In this document: piece after piece, positions 48,062 through 56,955 of the stretch
How positions within the stretch are numbered: the stretch's first letter is position 1
Layout of the letters: each line of letters opens with the position of its first letter
Origin: Sinorhizobium fredii
Lineage (GTDB): Bacteria > Pseudomonadota > Alphaproteobacteria > Rhizobiales > Rhizobiaceae
Length of the DNA: 64,000 bases
Reading direction: 5' to 3'
NCBI RefSeq assembly: GCF_002944405.1
Contig: NZ_CP024307.1
Coordinates: 3,205,001-3,269,000 of the forward strand
Position numbers and translations under genes: made by a program
Notes under the pieces: model-generated
Told to the model about the DNA's origin: nothing
Seen by the model: the letters and a program-made list of their open reading frames with translations, nothing else
The model's database searches: none

Positions 48062-49061
48062 GCAGCGCCCCCGCCGCGAGCCAGACCCGCCGCCGCAGCA
48101 GCGCCGCAGCGAGATGCGCGTGCGCCCGACCGGGCCGATCGTACCCTCCGCCAATGTCTCCGGCCATGCCTTGATGTGCGTCATTGCCATCATGTCGTTC
48201 CTCGCCTGCCTGACGCTCGGCGGCGTCAGCATGGTGCGCGCGACGGCGCAAAGCTGGCAATCGCAGATTTCTCGCGAGATCACCATCCAGATCAAGCCGG
48301 ACGAGAACCTGGACATGGAGAAGGCGCTCGCCGACGCGCGCGACCTCGCCTTGACCTTCCCCGGCACGACGGGCGGCAACATCATCGACCGCGCCGCAAC
48401 GGCCCGCCTCCTCGAACCCTGGCTCGGCAGCGGCCTCAACCTCGACGAACTGCCGGTGCCGCGGCTCGTGGTGATAACCATCGACGAAAACGACCCGCCG
48501 GATTTTTCCGCCATGCGAAAGGCCTTGACGGAGACGATTCCCGAGGCGATTCTCGACGACCATCGCACGTGGGTAGACCGCCTGGTCGCCATGGCCAACA
48601 CCACGACAATGATCGGGACCGGCGTTCTGGCGCTTGTCTTTTCGGCCATGGTGCTGACCGTCGTGTTCGCCACCCGCGGCGCCCTTTCCGGCAATCGCCA
48701 CATCGTCGAGGTCCTGCATTTCGTCGGGGCCGAGGCGGGCTTCGTGGCGTCCGAGTTCCAGAAGCACTTCCTCAGAATCAGCCTCAAAGGCGCCGGCGCC
48801 GGCGGGCTGCTCGCGGCGCTGTCATTCGCCATCGCCGGTTTCTGGCAATCGCAGACGCTCGCAACCCCCGAAACGGACCAGGCGACGGCGCTCTTCGGCA
48901 CCTTTGCGATCGGCTACACCGGTTATCTGGGCATCTTCGCGATCATCATCGTCATCGCCTTGCTGACGACGCTGACGGCGCGGCTGACCGTCACCCGGAC
49001 GATCTACGAAATCGACCTTATCCGCTCGGACCCCGGCCGGACGGATACCTATCAGAGCTGA
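48054..49061 (+). CDS. ftsX: Cell division protein FtsX
   Basis: The 335-residue permease-like partner of FtsE: cytosolic basic N-terminus (1-35), a first helix near 40-62, a periplasmic domain (about 65-180) and three further transmembrane helices in the C-terminal half. The periplasmic part transmits FtsE ATP hydrolysis to cell-wall hydrolase activators. The start overlaps the ftsE stop by 8 bases, so the two are co-translated. YdcF follows after 86 bases in the same direction. Confidence 0.96.
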   Translation: MNEQRPRREPDPPPQQRRSEMRVRPTGPIVPSANVSGHALMCVIAIMSFLACLTLGGVSMVRATAQSWQSQISREITIQIKPDENLDMEKALADARDLALTFPGTTGGNIIDRAATARLLEPWLGSGLNLDELPVPRLVVITIDENDPPDFSAMRKALTETIPEAILDDHRTWVDRLVAMANTTTMIGTGVLALVFSAMVLTVVFATRGALSGNRHIVEVLHFVGAEAGFVASEFQKHFLRISLKGAGAGGLLAALSFAIAGFWQSQTLATPETDQATALFGTFAIGYTGYLGIFAIIIVIALLTTLTARLTVTRTIYEIDLIRSDPGRTDTYQS

Positions 49062-49147
49062 CCCCTCTCGTGGGCTTTCCAAAACCGTGAATCTCCCCCG
49101 ACCGATCTATCCCCTGCCGCAATCGGCGGCTATGTGAGAGAATCATA

Positions 49148-49873
49148 ATGGGTGAGGAGCTTCGCGAGAGCGGAATGGCCGATAGGGGCAAATGGCGAGA
49201 CAGGGCCGCGCGCCGCCGTCGGTCTCGCAGCCTGCTGCGCAAAATCCTGCGGCGCGGCTTTTTCGTGCTGCTCGCCTTTCTCGCCATCTTCGTCGCCGGC
49301 TTCCTGCACTTCGCCGATACGGTCGCCTCGCTGCAGCCGCCGGCCACACCCAGAGCGGATGCAATCGTCGTGCTGACCGGCGGCTTCCAGCGGATAGACC
49401 AGGCGGTCGAACTGCTGAAATCCGGCGCCGGCAACCGGCTTCTGATCTCCGGCGTCAATCCGGCGACGACGGAGAGCCAGATACGCCGCAACACGCAAAG
49501 TTCGGCCGATCTCTTCAAGTGCTGCGTCGATATCGGCCATGAAGCAGTCGATACGATCGGCAACGCGACCGAGGCCGGGCAGTGGATCCTGGACCGCGGC
49601 TATCGGAGCGTCCTCGTCGTCACCAACAACTACCATATGCCCCGCAGCCTGCTCGAACTGCGCCGGGTTCGGCCGGACACGCAGTTCATCGCCTATCCGG
49701 TCGTCAATTCGGACCTGAAGACATCCAACTGGCTGCGCAATCCGCTCTTCATCAAGGCCATCCTGCTCGAATACGCCAAATATTCGGTCGCCTCGCTGCG
49801 GGATCTTGTGAGCACGCACCTGACAGACAATCCGAGAACCGACGCTTCTCTCCCCGCGCCGCGGGAAGAGTAG
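49148..49873 (+). CDS. YdcF family protein (DUF218)
   Basis: A 241-residue protein with a basic N-terminus, one transmembrane helix (about 35-58, FFVLLAFLAIFVAGFLHFAD) and a DUF218/YdcF domain starting at ADAIVVLTGG, with GNATEAGQWILDRG and SVLVVTNNYHMPRSLLELR. Members bind SAM in crystal structures but no activity is known; some relatives (ElyC) affect envelope synthesis. Place in the ftsE-ftsX-ydcF-plsC run points to a role in envelope growth. Confidence 0.9.
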   Translation: MGEELRESGMADRGKWRDRAARRRRSRSLLRKILRRGFFVLLAFLAIFVAGFLHFADTVASLQPPATPRADAIVVLTGGFQRIDQAVELLKSGAGNRLLISGVNPATTESQIRRNTQSSADLFKCCVDIGHEAVDTIGNATEAGQWILDRGYRSVLVVTNNYHMPRSLLELRRVRPDTQFIAYPVVNSDLKTSNWLRNPLFIKAILLEYAKYSVASLRDLVSTHLTDNPRTDASLPAPREE

Positions 49874-49980
49874 CGCGCCGGATCCTGCAAGAACTGTTTT
49901 CCTTGCTGCGAGTTTCGTGTAGGCAGCGGAACGGCCAACCGCATCGCGGTCAGCGTCGCCTTCCATCGAGAGCCTGCCTG

Positions 49981-50781
49981 ATGATCATCCTGCGTTCGAT
50001 CCTCTTCAACCTGGTCTTCTATGCCAATCTGATCGTCCAGATGATCGTGCTGACCCCGGTCTATTTTCTCGTGCCGCGCAAGACAGCCTGGTTCGTGCCG
50101 AAGAACTGGGTGCGCAGCAACCACTGGCTCATGCAAAAGATCGTCGGGACGACCTTCGAGATCGAGGGCCTCGAGAACGTTCCACAGGGCGCCTACATCT
50201 TCGCGCCGAAGCACCAGTCCTTCTGGGACGCCTATGCGCTTCTGCCCTGGCTCGACGACCCGTTCTACATCCTGAAGCGCGAGCTGACCTGGATCCCGCT
50301 CTTCGGCTGGTACATCATCAAGCAGCGCATGGTGCCGGTAAACCGCGCCGCCCGCGGCAAGGCGATGACGGAGGTCATGGAGCGCACCAAGCGGGAAATG
50401 GCGACCGGACGTCAGCTGATCATCTATCCGGAAGGCACGCGGCGCCCGCCCGGCGCCCCGCCGGAATACAAGTACGGCATTGCCCGGCTCTACCGCGACC
50501 TGCAGGTGCCGGTCGTCCCCGTCGCCATGCATCCGGGCCTCTTCTGGCCACGCCGCAAGTTCCTGCGCTTTCCCGGCCATTTCAAGGTGCGCGTGCTGCC
50601 GCCCATCGAAGCCGGCCTTGATCCGGACGCCTTTTTGGCGAAGCTCGTCGAAGTGACCGAGGCCGCTAGCGACGAGCTCCTCGTCGAGACCGTCAAGGCC
50701 AATCCTCACCTGCCGCTGCCGCCGACGGCCAAACAGCGCCTGCGCGAACTTGGCGCGGGAAAAGTGACCGATCAGACCTGA
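49981..50781 (+). CDS. plsC: 1-acyl-sn-glycerol-3-phosphate acyltransferase
   Basis: A 266-residue membrane-associated acyltransferase with a hydrophobic N-terminal span and the catalytic HX4D motif KHQSFWD (His78, Asp83), then YPEGTRR, which binds the glycerol-phosphate, and VPVVPVAMHPG. It makes phosphatidic acid from lysophosphatidic acid. It follows ydcF with 107 bases between and converges with the ChaC gene, overlapping its stop by 10 bases. The start at 49981 is the family start; the frame is open far upstream. Confidence 0.93.
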   Translation: MIILRSILFNLVFYANLIVQMIVLTPVYFLVPRKTAWFVPKNWVRSNHWLMQKIVGTTFEIEGLENVPQGAYIFAPKHQSFWDAYALLPWLDDPFYILKRELTWIPLFGWYIIKQRMVPVNRAARGKAMTEVMERTKREMATGRQLIIYPEGTRRPPGAPPEYKYGIARLYRDLQVPVVPVAMHPGLFWPRRKFLRFPGHFKVRVLPPIEAGLDPDAFLAKLVEVTEAASDELLVETVKANPHLPLPPTAKQRLRELGAGKVTDQT

Positions 50782-51326
50782 GCCGACGCGGCTGCACCGT
50801 TGGTAAGACTGGCGGCGACTTCCTCGAGCCAATGGTCGCGGATGCCCATTTCCCTCAGATGGGCAAGCGTGTTGAGCACGTATTCCCGGTTGTTTCCCGA
50901 CTTGCCCACGGCGGTTGCGACCGTGGCGGCCGCCTGCTCCGCGCTGAGCGCCCCGGCATATTGCACGTGGTTGCGGTCGATCACATAGGCGAGCGCCGGT
51001 ACGCGCCGGCCGTCGGAGAGCTGCACCGGCATGGTTCGCTCCTTGTAGACCTGCGTGACCAGCTCGCGCTCGCGCAGATAATCGACCACCTCCGCCCTTT
51101 CGGCGGCAGCGACGCGAAAGGCCATGCCGATGCAGGAGCCGCCATGGTCCAGTCCGAGCACCAGGCCGGGGTGCCGCTCGGTGCCGCGATGCACCCAGGA
51201 ATGGACGCAGAGGGAGCGACGATAGCCGAAAGCCCGCGCCGTCAGCTTCTCCTCGAAGCGAAAGCCCGGGTTCCACATCAGCGAGCCGTAGCCAAAGACC
51301 CAAAATTCGTCCATATCCGCTGCCAT
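50772..51326 (-). CDS. ChaC-type gamma-glutamylcyclotransferase
   Basis: A 184-residue ChaC protein with the family signature FGYGSLMWNPGF at residue 11 and RRSLCVHSWVHRGTERHPG, plus a glutamate in the active-site region. ChaC enzymes degrade glutathione to 5-oxoproline and cysteinylglycine. Two in-frame ATG codons (51326 and 51314) are possible. It is convergent with plsC, and its upstream region (51327-51637) carries a repeat element. Confidence 0.9.
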   Translation of the reverse strand: MAADMDEFWVFGYGSLMWNPGFRFEEKLTARAFGYRRSLCVHSWVHRGTERHPGLVLGLDHGGSCIGMAFRVAAAERAEVVDYLRERELVTQVYKERTMPVQLSDGRRVPALAYVIDRNHVQYAGALSAEQAAATVATAVGKSGNNREYVLNTLAHLREMGIRDHWLEEVAASLTNGAAASAQV

Positions 51327-51387
51327 TCAACCAATGTTGCCGCAATAACCGAATCATCCTGGATAGGCGCAGCGGCCGACTGAGAAC

Positions 51388-51440
51388 TTTCTAAAGCGGG
51401 ATGGGCAAAGCTGTGAAGCGGTTTTCCGCCTGAAGCCGCT
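51388..51440. repeat. REP-like repeat, degenerate copy
   Basis: TTTCTAAAGCGGGATG with downstream AAGCGGTTTTCCGCC resembles one half of the palindrome at 19462-19509. The second arm is degenerate. It lies in the 311-base non-coding stretch between the ChaC and DUF2125 genes. Confidence 0.5.
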
Positions 51441-51508
51441 CCACCTTGTCGGGAGCTGCGGCGAGCGCGCCGAAGAGTGCATGCGCATCTGCGTCGAAGT
51501 CGAGTTCT

Positions 51509-51599
51509 CCTTAAATCGACCTCGATTTAAGGACAAAGACATGCAGCAATTCAAAGTGCTACAGCGACCTTTGCGCGTCTGATAAGACGCGCGCTGTAG
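51509..51599. repeat. RIME-like intergenic mosaic repeat, copy B
   Basis: First palindrome CCTTAAATCGA (51509-51519) and TCGATTTAAGG (51522-51532). Second palindrome CTACAGCG (51559-51566) and CGCTGTAG (51592-51599), with inner GCGCGTCT (51573-51580) and AGACGCGC (51585-51592). The linker between the palindromes is nearly identical to copy C at 55610-55706. The unit is about 91 bases. It ends 38 bases before the DUF2125 gene. Confidence 0.8.
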
Positions 51600-51637
51600 A
51601 TGCCGATACTGGCCAGCAAAGTGGAGTACGCAATACC

Positions 51638-52651
51638 ATGACGGTAACCGAGGTCGCCAAGGGCCGGCCCGCCAGCAGGAAGTTTCTCTGGCTTGCAGCA
51701 GGCATCATCCTCGTCGCCGGCCTCTATTCCGCCGCCTGGTTCGTTGCCGCCGACCAGATCGAGAAACGGTTGCCGGCCTACTTGGCGGAAAAGCAGGCGA
51801 GCGGCCTTGGCGGCGAATGCACAGATCTCGACGTGCGCGGCTTTCCGTTCAGGATCGGCCTCTTCTGCGACAAGGTGCGCCTCGACGACACCCGCCGCGG
51901 TGCGTCCGCCTCCTTCGGCGCCTTGCGGACGGCGGCACAGGTCTACCAGCCGGGACGCGCCGTCGTCGAACTCGACGGCCCCGCTGAAATCCGGGTCTCG
52001 CCCGGGGTTTCGGTGTCCGCCGATTGGACGCTGCTGCATGCAAGCCTTGCGGCGACGCTCTCGGGCATCGACCGTACGTCGATTGCCTACGACAATCTGA
52101 CCGGCACGATCCGCTCGCCGCTCCTCGGCAAGGGCATAGGTTTCGGCGCCAGCCACGGGGAGATCCATCTACGCCAGAACAGCGATGATCTCGACGCGGC
52201 GCTCAGCGTCGAGAAGCTCGACCTGCGGCCCGAGGAAGGCCCGAGCCCCGCCCCGCCGGTCAATCTTGCCGCGGACCTTACGGTCACCGGTAGGGCCGAC
52301 TGGCTGCGAGGCGGCGCGATCAACCCGCACATGCTGCGCGGTACCAGGGGCGAAATGCGGCAGTTGACGTTGGACGCAGGAAGCGGAATGACCGCCAAGC
52401 TCACCGGACCCTTCTCGGTAGACGATCAGGGGCTCGTTTCCGGCGAGTTCTCGCTGACCCTGGTGAACATCGACGCATGGCGCGAGAACCTGGTGAAAGC
52501 CGTTCCCGAGGAAACGGACCTCATCAACAATGTCGCCAACGTCTTGACGGCGCTCGCCGCCGGCAAGAACGAAGCGACCGTCAAGCTCAATGTGCGCGAC
52601 GGCACCGCCTTTCTGGCCTTCGTTCCGATCGGTGTCCTGCCGGCGCTTTGA
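51638..52651 (+). CDS. DUF2125 domain-containing protein
   Basis: A 337-residue protein with one N-terminal transmembrane helix (about 14-35, FLWLAAGIILVAGLYSAAWF) and a beta-rich extracytoplasmic domain with a disulfide-like pair (ECTDLDVRGFPFRIGLFCDKV). This matches the DUF2125 family of alphaproteobacteria, whose function is unknown; relatives bind hydrophobic molecules at the envelope. It is flanked by a RIME-like repeat upstream and by tyrC convergent downstream. Confidence 0.85.
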   Translation: MTVTEVAKGRPASRKFLWLAAGIILVAGLYSAAWFVAADQIEKRLPAYLAEKQASGLGGECTDLDVRGFPFRIGLFCDKVRLDDTRRGASASFGALRTAAQVYQPGRAVVELDGPAEIRVSPGVSVSADWTLLHASLAATLSGIDRTSIAYDNLTGTIRSPLLGKGIGFGASHGEIHLRQNSDDLDAALSVEKLDLRPEEGPSPAPPVNLAADLTVTGRADWLRGGAINPHMLRGTRGEMRQLTLDAGSGMTAKLTGPFSVDDQGLVSGEFSLTLVNIDAWRENLVKAVPEETDLINNVANVLTALAAGKNEATVKLNVRDGTAFLAFVPIGVLPAL

Positions 52652-52666
52652 ATCCGGAATTCAGAT

Positions 52667-53593
52667 CTATTTCTGGTCCATGGCATGCCGGCCGAAGTCC
52701 GGCATCGCCGTATCCTGACCGGCCTGAATGATCGACCGGCGGATCGCCCGCGTACGGGTGAAGAGATCGAACAGCTTGTCGCCGTCGCCCCAGCGGATCG
52801 CGCGCTGCAGCGAGGCAAGATCCTCCGAAAAGCGCGCCAGCATTTCGAGGATCGCGTCCTTGTTGTGCAGGCAGACGTCGCGCCACATGGTCGGGTCCGA
52901 GGCGGCAAGACGGGTGAAGTCGCGGAAGCCCGAGGCGGAATATTTGATCACTTCCGACTCGGTCACGGTTGCGAGGTCGTCCGCCGTGCCGACGATGTTG
53001 TAGGCGATGATGTGCGGAAGATGCGAGACAATCGCCAGCACCATGTCGTGATGCTCCGGATCCATCTCGTCGACCATCGAGCCGAGCGCCTCCCAGAAAA
53101 GCCTGAGCTTTGCGACCGCCTCCTCGTCCGTGCCCGGCGGCGGCGTCAGGATGCACCAGCGACCGCGAAACAGTCCGGCGAAGCCGGCATCCGGACCGGA
53201 ATGCTCGGTGCCGGCGATCGGGTGACCGGGCACGAAATGCACGCTGTCCGGCAGGTGCGGCGCCATCTGGGCGATCACCGATCCCTTCGTCGAGCCGACA
53301 TCCGTGACGATCGCCCCTGGCTTCAGATGCGCGGCGATTTCGGCGGCGACGGCACCGGAAGCTCCGACCGGCACGGAGACGATGACGAGATCGGCATCCT
53401 TCACCGCCTCGGCGGCCGACAGCGTATAGCGATGCCCGAGGCCGAGCTCGCCGGCGCGCTTCAGGGTCGCTTCGCTGCGCGTCGACACCACGATCGTTCC
53501 GGCGAGCTGCCTGTCGAGGATGTCGCGCGCGATCGACGAGCCGATCAGGCCGATGCCGATGAGGGCGATGGTTTCGAACTGCTGAGCCATCAT
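52667..53593 (-). CDS. tyrC: Prephenate/arogenate dehydrogenase
   Basis: A 308-residue NAD-binding enzyme: [14 protein letters not shown] at the start, [11 protein letters not shown] and the middle [11 protein letters not shown] and [17 protein letters not shown] segments typical of prephenate/arogenate dehydrogenases. It makes the tyrosine precursor. ATG at 53593 overlaps the hisC stop by four bases (ATGA), so the two are co-translated. It converges with the DUF2125 gene (15 bases between stops). Confidence 0.92.
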   Translation of the reverse strand: MMAQQFETIALIGIGLIGSSIARDILDRQLAGTIVVSTRSEATLKRAGELGLGHRYTLSAAEAVKDADLVIVSVPVGASGAVAAEIAAHLKPGAIVTDVGSTKGSVIAQMAPHLPDSVHFVPGHPIAGTEHSGPDAGFAGLFRGRWCILTPPPGTDEEAVAKLRLFWEALGSMVDEMDPEHHDMVLAIVSHLPHIIAYNIVGTADDLATVTESEVIKYSASGFRDFTRLAASDPTMWRDVCLHNKDAILEMLARFSEDLASLQRAIRWGDGDKLFDLFTRTRAIRRSIIQAGQDTAMPDFGRHAMDQK

Positions 53594-54696
53594 TTCCGTC
53601 CCATGAATTCGGTTAGTGCCGCGATCACGCCCTCATTCGCCTCTTCCGAGCCGATGGTCATGCGCAGCGCATTGGGAAAGCCGTAAGCGCTGACGGCACG
53701 CAGGATAAACCCGCGGCCGGTCAAAAAGGCATCCGCTTCCTCGGCCGATTTGCCGCCCGCCTCCTGGAAATGGATCAGCACGAAATTGGTGACCGACGGC
53801 GTGACACGGAGACCGATCGCCGCCAGGGCTTCGCTCGCCCTTGCGAGCCAGGCGAGGTTGTGATCGACCGCCGCGGCGACGAAGGCCTGGTCCCGGATCG
53901 CCGCCGCCCCGGCCGCAATCGCCGGCGCATTGAGGTTGAAGGGGCCGCGCACGCGGTCGACGGCCTCCACAATGTCGCGCGGCGCATACATCCAGCCGAT
54001 GCGCAGGCCCGCAAGGCCATAGATCTTCGAGAAGGTCCGTGTCATCACCACGTTTCGGTTGGCCGAAACCAACTCCACTCCCGCCTCGTAATCGTTGCGC
54101 CGGACATATTCGGCATAAGCCGCATCGAGTACCAGAACGACGCCGGGCGGCAGCCCGGCATGGAGGCGCCGCACCTCGTCGACGGGAATATAGGTTCCCG
54201 TCGGGTTTGCCGGATTGGCGATGAAGACGATCTTTGTCCGCTCGGTGACGGCAGCGAGGATCGCGTCGACGTCGACGCGCGCGTCGCTCTCCTTGACCGT
54301 CACCGGCCTCCCGCCGGCGGCGGTGATCTGGATCTTGTAGACGAGGAACCCATGCTCGGTGACGATCCCTTCGTCGCCGGGGCCGAGATAGGTGTGGCAG
54401 AGGAGCCCCAGCAGCTCGTCCGAGCCGTTGCCGCAGAGAATATTGGCCGGGTTCAGCCCGTGAACCGCGGCAATCGCGTGTTTCAGCGCGTGAGCCTGCC
54501 CGTCCGGATAGCGCTCTAGAGTAAACGCCGCCCGCTGGAATGCCTCGATTGCGCGCGGACTCGCGCCGAGCGGCGTTTCGTTCGACGACAGCTTGTGGAC
54601 CTTCGCCACGCCCGGCGCGTGTTCCCGGCCCGGCACATAGGCGGCAATGTCCAGGATGCCGGGACGCGGCTCGGGGCTCTTCAGGGCAAGGTTCAT
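53590..54696 (-). CDS. hisC: Histidinol-phosphate aminotransferase (aromatic type possible)
   Basis: A 368-residue fold-type I aminotransferase: PLP lysine Lys224 in [16 protein letters not shown], the NPNNPTG-like segment [11 protein letters not shown], and DAAYAEYV. Members of this family transaminate histidinol phosphate and, in many alphaproteobacteria, aromatic keto acids. Its link with tyrC fits the second role, the gene name the first; sequence alone does not settle it. The ATG at 54696 ([16 protein letters not shown]) is preferred to the longer frame. Confidence 0.9.
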   Translation of the reverse strand: MNLALKSPEPRPGILDIAAYVPGREHAPGVAKVHKLSSNETPLGASPRAIEAFQRAAFTLERYPDGQAHALKHAIAAVHGLNPANILCGNGSDELLGLLCHTYLGPGDEGIVTEHGFLVYKIQITAAGGRPVTVKESDARVDVDAILAAVTERTKIVFIANPANPTGTYIPVDEVRRLHAGLPPGVVLVLDAAYAEYVRRNDYEAGVELVSANRNVVMTRTFSKIYGLAGLRIGWMYAPRDIVEAVDRVRGPFNLNAPAIAAGAAAIRDQAFVAAAVDHNLAWLARASEALAAIGLRVTPSVTNFVLIHFQEAGGKSAEEADAFLTGRGFILRAVSAYGFPNALRMTIGSEEANEGVIAALTEFMGRK

Positions 54697-54778
54697 CGAT
54701 CGGCTTTCGCGGGGAAGAATGCGGTCCAGCCAATACCGGGGCGCGGCAAATTTGTCGAGTGCGGCGTCGCTGCCGCGT

Positions 54779-55540
54779 TTACGGGGTTTTGACCTCCGGC
54801 GCCCGAGTGCGGGTGCTGGGAACGCCATGCGGTGCCAGCACCGGGACGAAGACGCGGCGCGAGGCGCGCGCCGCCACCGGCAGGCCCTGATAGAGCCGCT
54901 TCTGCGCCTCGACGATGATCACCCCGGAAAACACCGGCCAGAGCGAGCGGCCGAAGCGCTCGAGACCATGGCGCAGTCGCAGGATCATCTTTCGTCTCGA
55001 TGGCGGAAAGAAGAGCGCTTCGGAGCTCGCCCCCGGCGTGAAGTTGGTCTCGCGCAAAAGTGCAGTCAGCTGTCCCCGCGAATAGGGCCGGCCGGAACCG
55101 AAGGGCGTGTGCTCCATCCGCGCCCAGACACCGCGACGGTTTGGCACGACGATGACCAGCCGCCCGCCGGGAGCAAGCACGCGCCAGATCTCCTTCATCG
55201 TCTCCCGCGGGCTCTCGGCGAATTCCAGCGCATGGACCATCAGCACCCGGTCGATCGAGGCATCCGGCAGCGGCAGTTCCTCGTCGAAGACGAGCGCGGT
55301 GGAGGAGAGTTCGGCAACCGGCCAGTTCACCGCGCCTTGTCCGGCCGGCATGAAGGCGAAGGTGCGTTCGGTGTCGGCGCGGAAACGCTCGAGATAGGGA
55401 ACCGCGTAGCCGAGGCCGACCAGCCGCTCTTCCGGCATGCGCGCCCAGACGGAAGCGATCGCCATGCTGACGGCTTGCTCTGCCATCCGGCCGAGCTCGG
55501 AATGATAGAATTGGCGGAGATCGACGATATCTGTATGCAT
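54779..55540 (-). CDS. Class I SAM-dependent methyltransferase (DUF-type, YP upstream of hisC)
   Basis: A 253-residue methyltransferase-like protein: [50 protein letters not shown] and a basic C-terminus. The usual first glycine motif is weak ([16 protein letters not shown]), so the SAM site is degenerate; the substrate is unknown. Two ATG starts are possible, 55540 and 55549. It lies upstream of hisC and tyrC on the same strand with 82 bases to hisC, so they may be one transcript. A RIME-like repeat lies upstream. Confidence 0.82.
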   Translation of the reverse strand: MHTDIVDLRQFYHSELGRMAEQAVSMAIASVWARMPEERLVGLGYAVPYLERFRADTERTFAFMPAGQGAVNWPVAELSSTALVFDEELPLPDASIDRVLMVHALEFAESPRETMKEIWRVLAPGGRLVIVVPNRRGVWARMEHTPFGSGRPYSRGQLTALLRETNFTPGASSEALFFPPSRRKMILRLRHGLERFGRSLWPVFSGVIIVEAQKRLYQGLPVAARASRRVFVPVLAPHGVPSTRTRAPEVKTP

Positions 55541-55609
55541 GCGCAACATGTTAGCTTCGAAGCGGTAGACTTCAAGGCGAGGCTCGCTACATTCGGCTAC
55601 TGCATGTCT

Positions 55610-55706
55610 CCTAAGATCGACTTCGATTTAGGACAAAGACATGCAGCAATTCAAAGTGCTACAGCGACTTTTGCGCGCCTGATCAGACGCGCAAAAGTCG
55701 CTGTAG
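55610..55706. repeat. RIME-like intergenic mosaic repeat, copy C
   Basis: The second palindrome is a perfect 19-bp arm pair, 55659-55677 and 55688-55706 (from CTACAGCGAC to GTCGCTGTAG), the longest in the window. The first palindrome (CCTAAGATCGA with TCGATTTAGG) has one extra base. The linker is nearly identical to copy B. It lies between the methyltransferase start and gloB, 32 bases before the gloB ATG. Confidence 0.85.
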
Positions 55707-55738
55707 TCCCGACGCATGCTCCAAGGGAGGCCCAAGCC

Positions 55739-56509
55739 ATGGCCGCGCTCGAACTTGACCTCTTCCTCTGCCGTAGCGACAACTTCGGTGTGCTCGTCCA
55801 CGATCCGGTAAGCGGCGCAACGGCGTCGATCGACGCACCCGAGGAGCAGCCGATCCTCGAGGCCCTGGAGCGGCGCGGCTGGCACCTCACCCACATCCTG
55901 ACGACCCATCACCATGGCGACCACGTCGCGGCAAATGTCGGCCTGAAGGAACGCTTCGGCGTCACCATCATCGGTCCAAAGGGCGAGGCTTCGAAGATTC
56001 CAGGCATCGACAAGCAAGTGGCGAATGGGGAACGCTTCGTATTCTCCGGCCATCCGGTCGAGGTGATCGAAACGCCCGGTCATACGGCGGGGCACATCTG
56101 CTTCCATCTGCCCGAAGACAAGTTGCTCTTCGCCGCCGATACGCTGTTCGCGCTCGGCTGCGGTCGGCTCTTCGAGGGGACGGCCGAGACGATGTGGCAA
56201 TCGCTGAACCGGCTGATGGCGCTTCCCGACGATACGGCGGTCTATTTCGGCCACGAATACACGCTGTCGAACGCTCATTTCGCCGTGACGATCGATCCGG
56301 AAAACTCGGCGCTGAAAGAGCGCGCCGCCGAAATCGAGGAGACCCGTTCGGACGGCGGCTTCACGGCGCCGACGACGATCGGCCTTGAGAAGAGAACCAA
56401 CCCGTTCCTGCGCGCCGCCGATCCGAAAATCCGCGCTCACCTCGGCATGGAGAAGGCGAGCGATGCAGCCGTCTTCGCGGAAATTCGCAAGCGCAAGGAC
56501 AATTTCTGA
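55739..56509 (+). CDS. gloB: Hydroxyacylglutathione hydrolase (glyoxalase II)
   Basis: A 256-residue metallo-beta-lactamase-fold enzyme: zinc motif THHHGDH (His57, His59, Asp61, His62), [24 protein letters not shown] and GHEYTLSN. It hydrolyses S-lactoylglutathione to lactate and glutathione in methylglyoxal detoxification. GGGAGG lies ten bases before the ATG at 55739. It overlaps the cupin gene by one base (TGATG). A repeat element ends 32 bases upstream, so its promoter must include or bypass that sequence. Confidence 0.95.
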   Translation: MAALELDLFLCRSDNFGVLVHDPVSGATASIDAPEEQPILEALERRGWHLTHILTTHHHGDHVAANVGLKERFGVTIIGPKGEASKIPGIDKQVANGERFVFSGHPVEVIETPGHTAGHICFHLPEDKLLFAADTLFALGCGRLFEGTAETMWQSLNRLMALPDDTAVYFGHEYTLSNAHFAVTIDPENSALKERAAEIEETRSDGGFTAPTTIGLEKRTNPFLRAADPKIRAHLGMEKASDAAVFAEIRKRKDNF

Positions 56510-56952
56510 TGAGCGCCGCGCGGGAGATGACGGCGGCCACGATCATCGACACGCTGGGGCTCACCCGGCATCCGGAAGGCGGCTGGTACGTCGAGACCTT
56601 CCGCGATGCCGACGACGGGTCACGCGGCCACTCGACGGCAATCTACTATCTGCTCGAAAAGGGTGACCGATCGCACTGGCATCGCGTCCGCGATGCAGCC
56701 GAAGTCTGGCATCATTACGCCGGGGCGCCGCTCGAACTCAGCATTGCCGAACCCGGAAAGCGGGCCTCACGCCATCGGCTCGGTCCCGACCTTCTGAACG
56801 GCGAACGGCCGCAACAGATTGTCCCCGCCGGTTGGTGGCAATCGGCCGCCTCGCTCGGAGACTGGACGCTCGTCGGCTGCACGGTTGCGCCGGGCTTCGA
56901 CTTTTCCGCCTTCGAGATGGCCGCACCGGATTGGCAGCCGCCGCGAGATTGA
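56509..56952 (+). CDS. DUF985 cupin-fold protein
   Basis: A 147-residue single-domain protein with the conserved pattern LGLTRHPEGGWYVETFRDAD, HWHRVRDAAEVWHHYAGAPLEL and VGCTVAPGFDFSAFEMA, matching the DUF985 cupin family. Cupins bind metals or small ligands; this family is mostly uncharacterised. The start is in the gloB stop (TGATG), so it is co-translated with glyoxalase II, which may hint at a link to aldehyde or thioester metabolism, but that is inference. Confidence 0.9.
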   Translation: MSAAREMTAATIIDTLGLTRHPEGGWYVETFRDADDGSRGHSTAIYYLLEKGDRSHWHRVRDAAEVWHHYAGAPLELSIAEPGKRASRHRLGPDLLNGERPQQIVPAGWWQSAASLGDWTLVGCTVAPGFDFSAFEMAAPDWQPPRD

Positions 56953-56955
56953 GTG

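Noticed and set aside
51551..52168. Short frames that end in a peptide of the [10 protein letters not shown] type near 51551 and 55651
   Set aside because: They arise only because both RIME-like copies have similar sequence in the same frame. They are not genes.
55739..56509. Long frame from 54647 upstream of gloB as a fusion protein
   Set aside because: The frame runs through a methyltransferase on the other strand and through RIME-like copy C. The gloB ATG at 55739 has its own ribosome site and gives family length.
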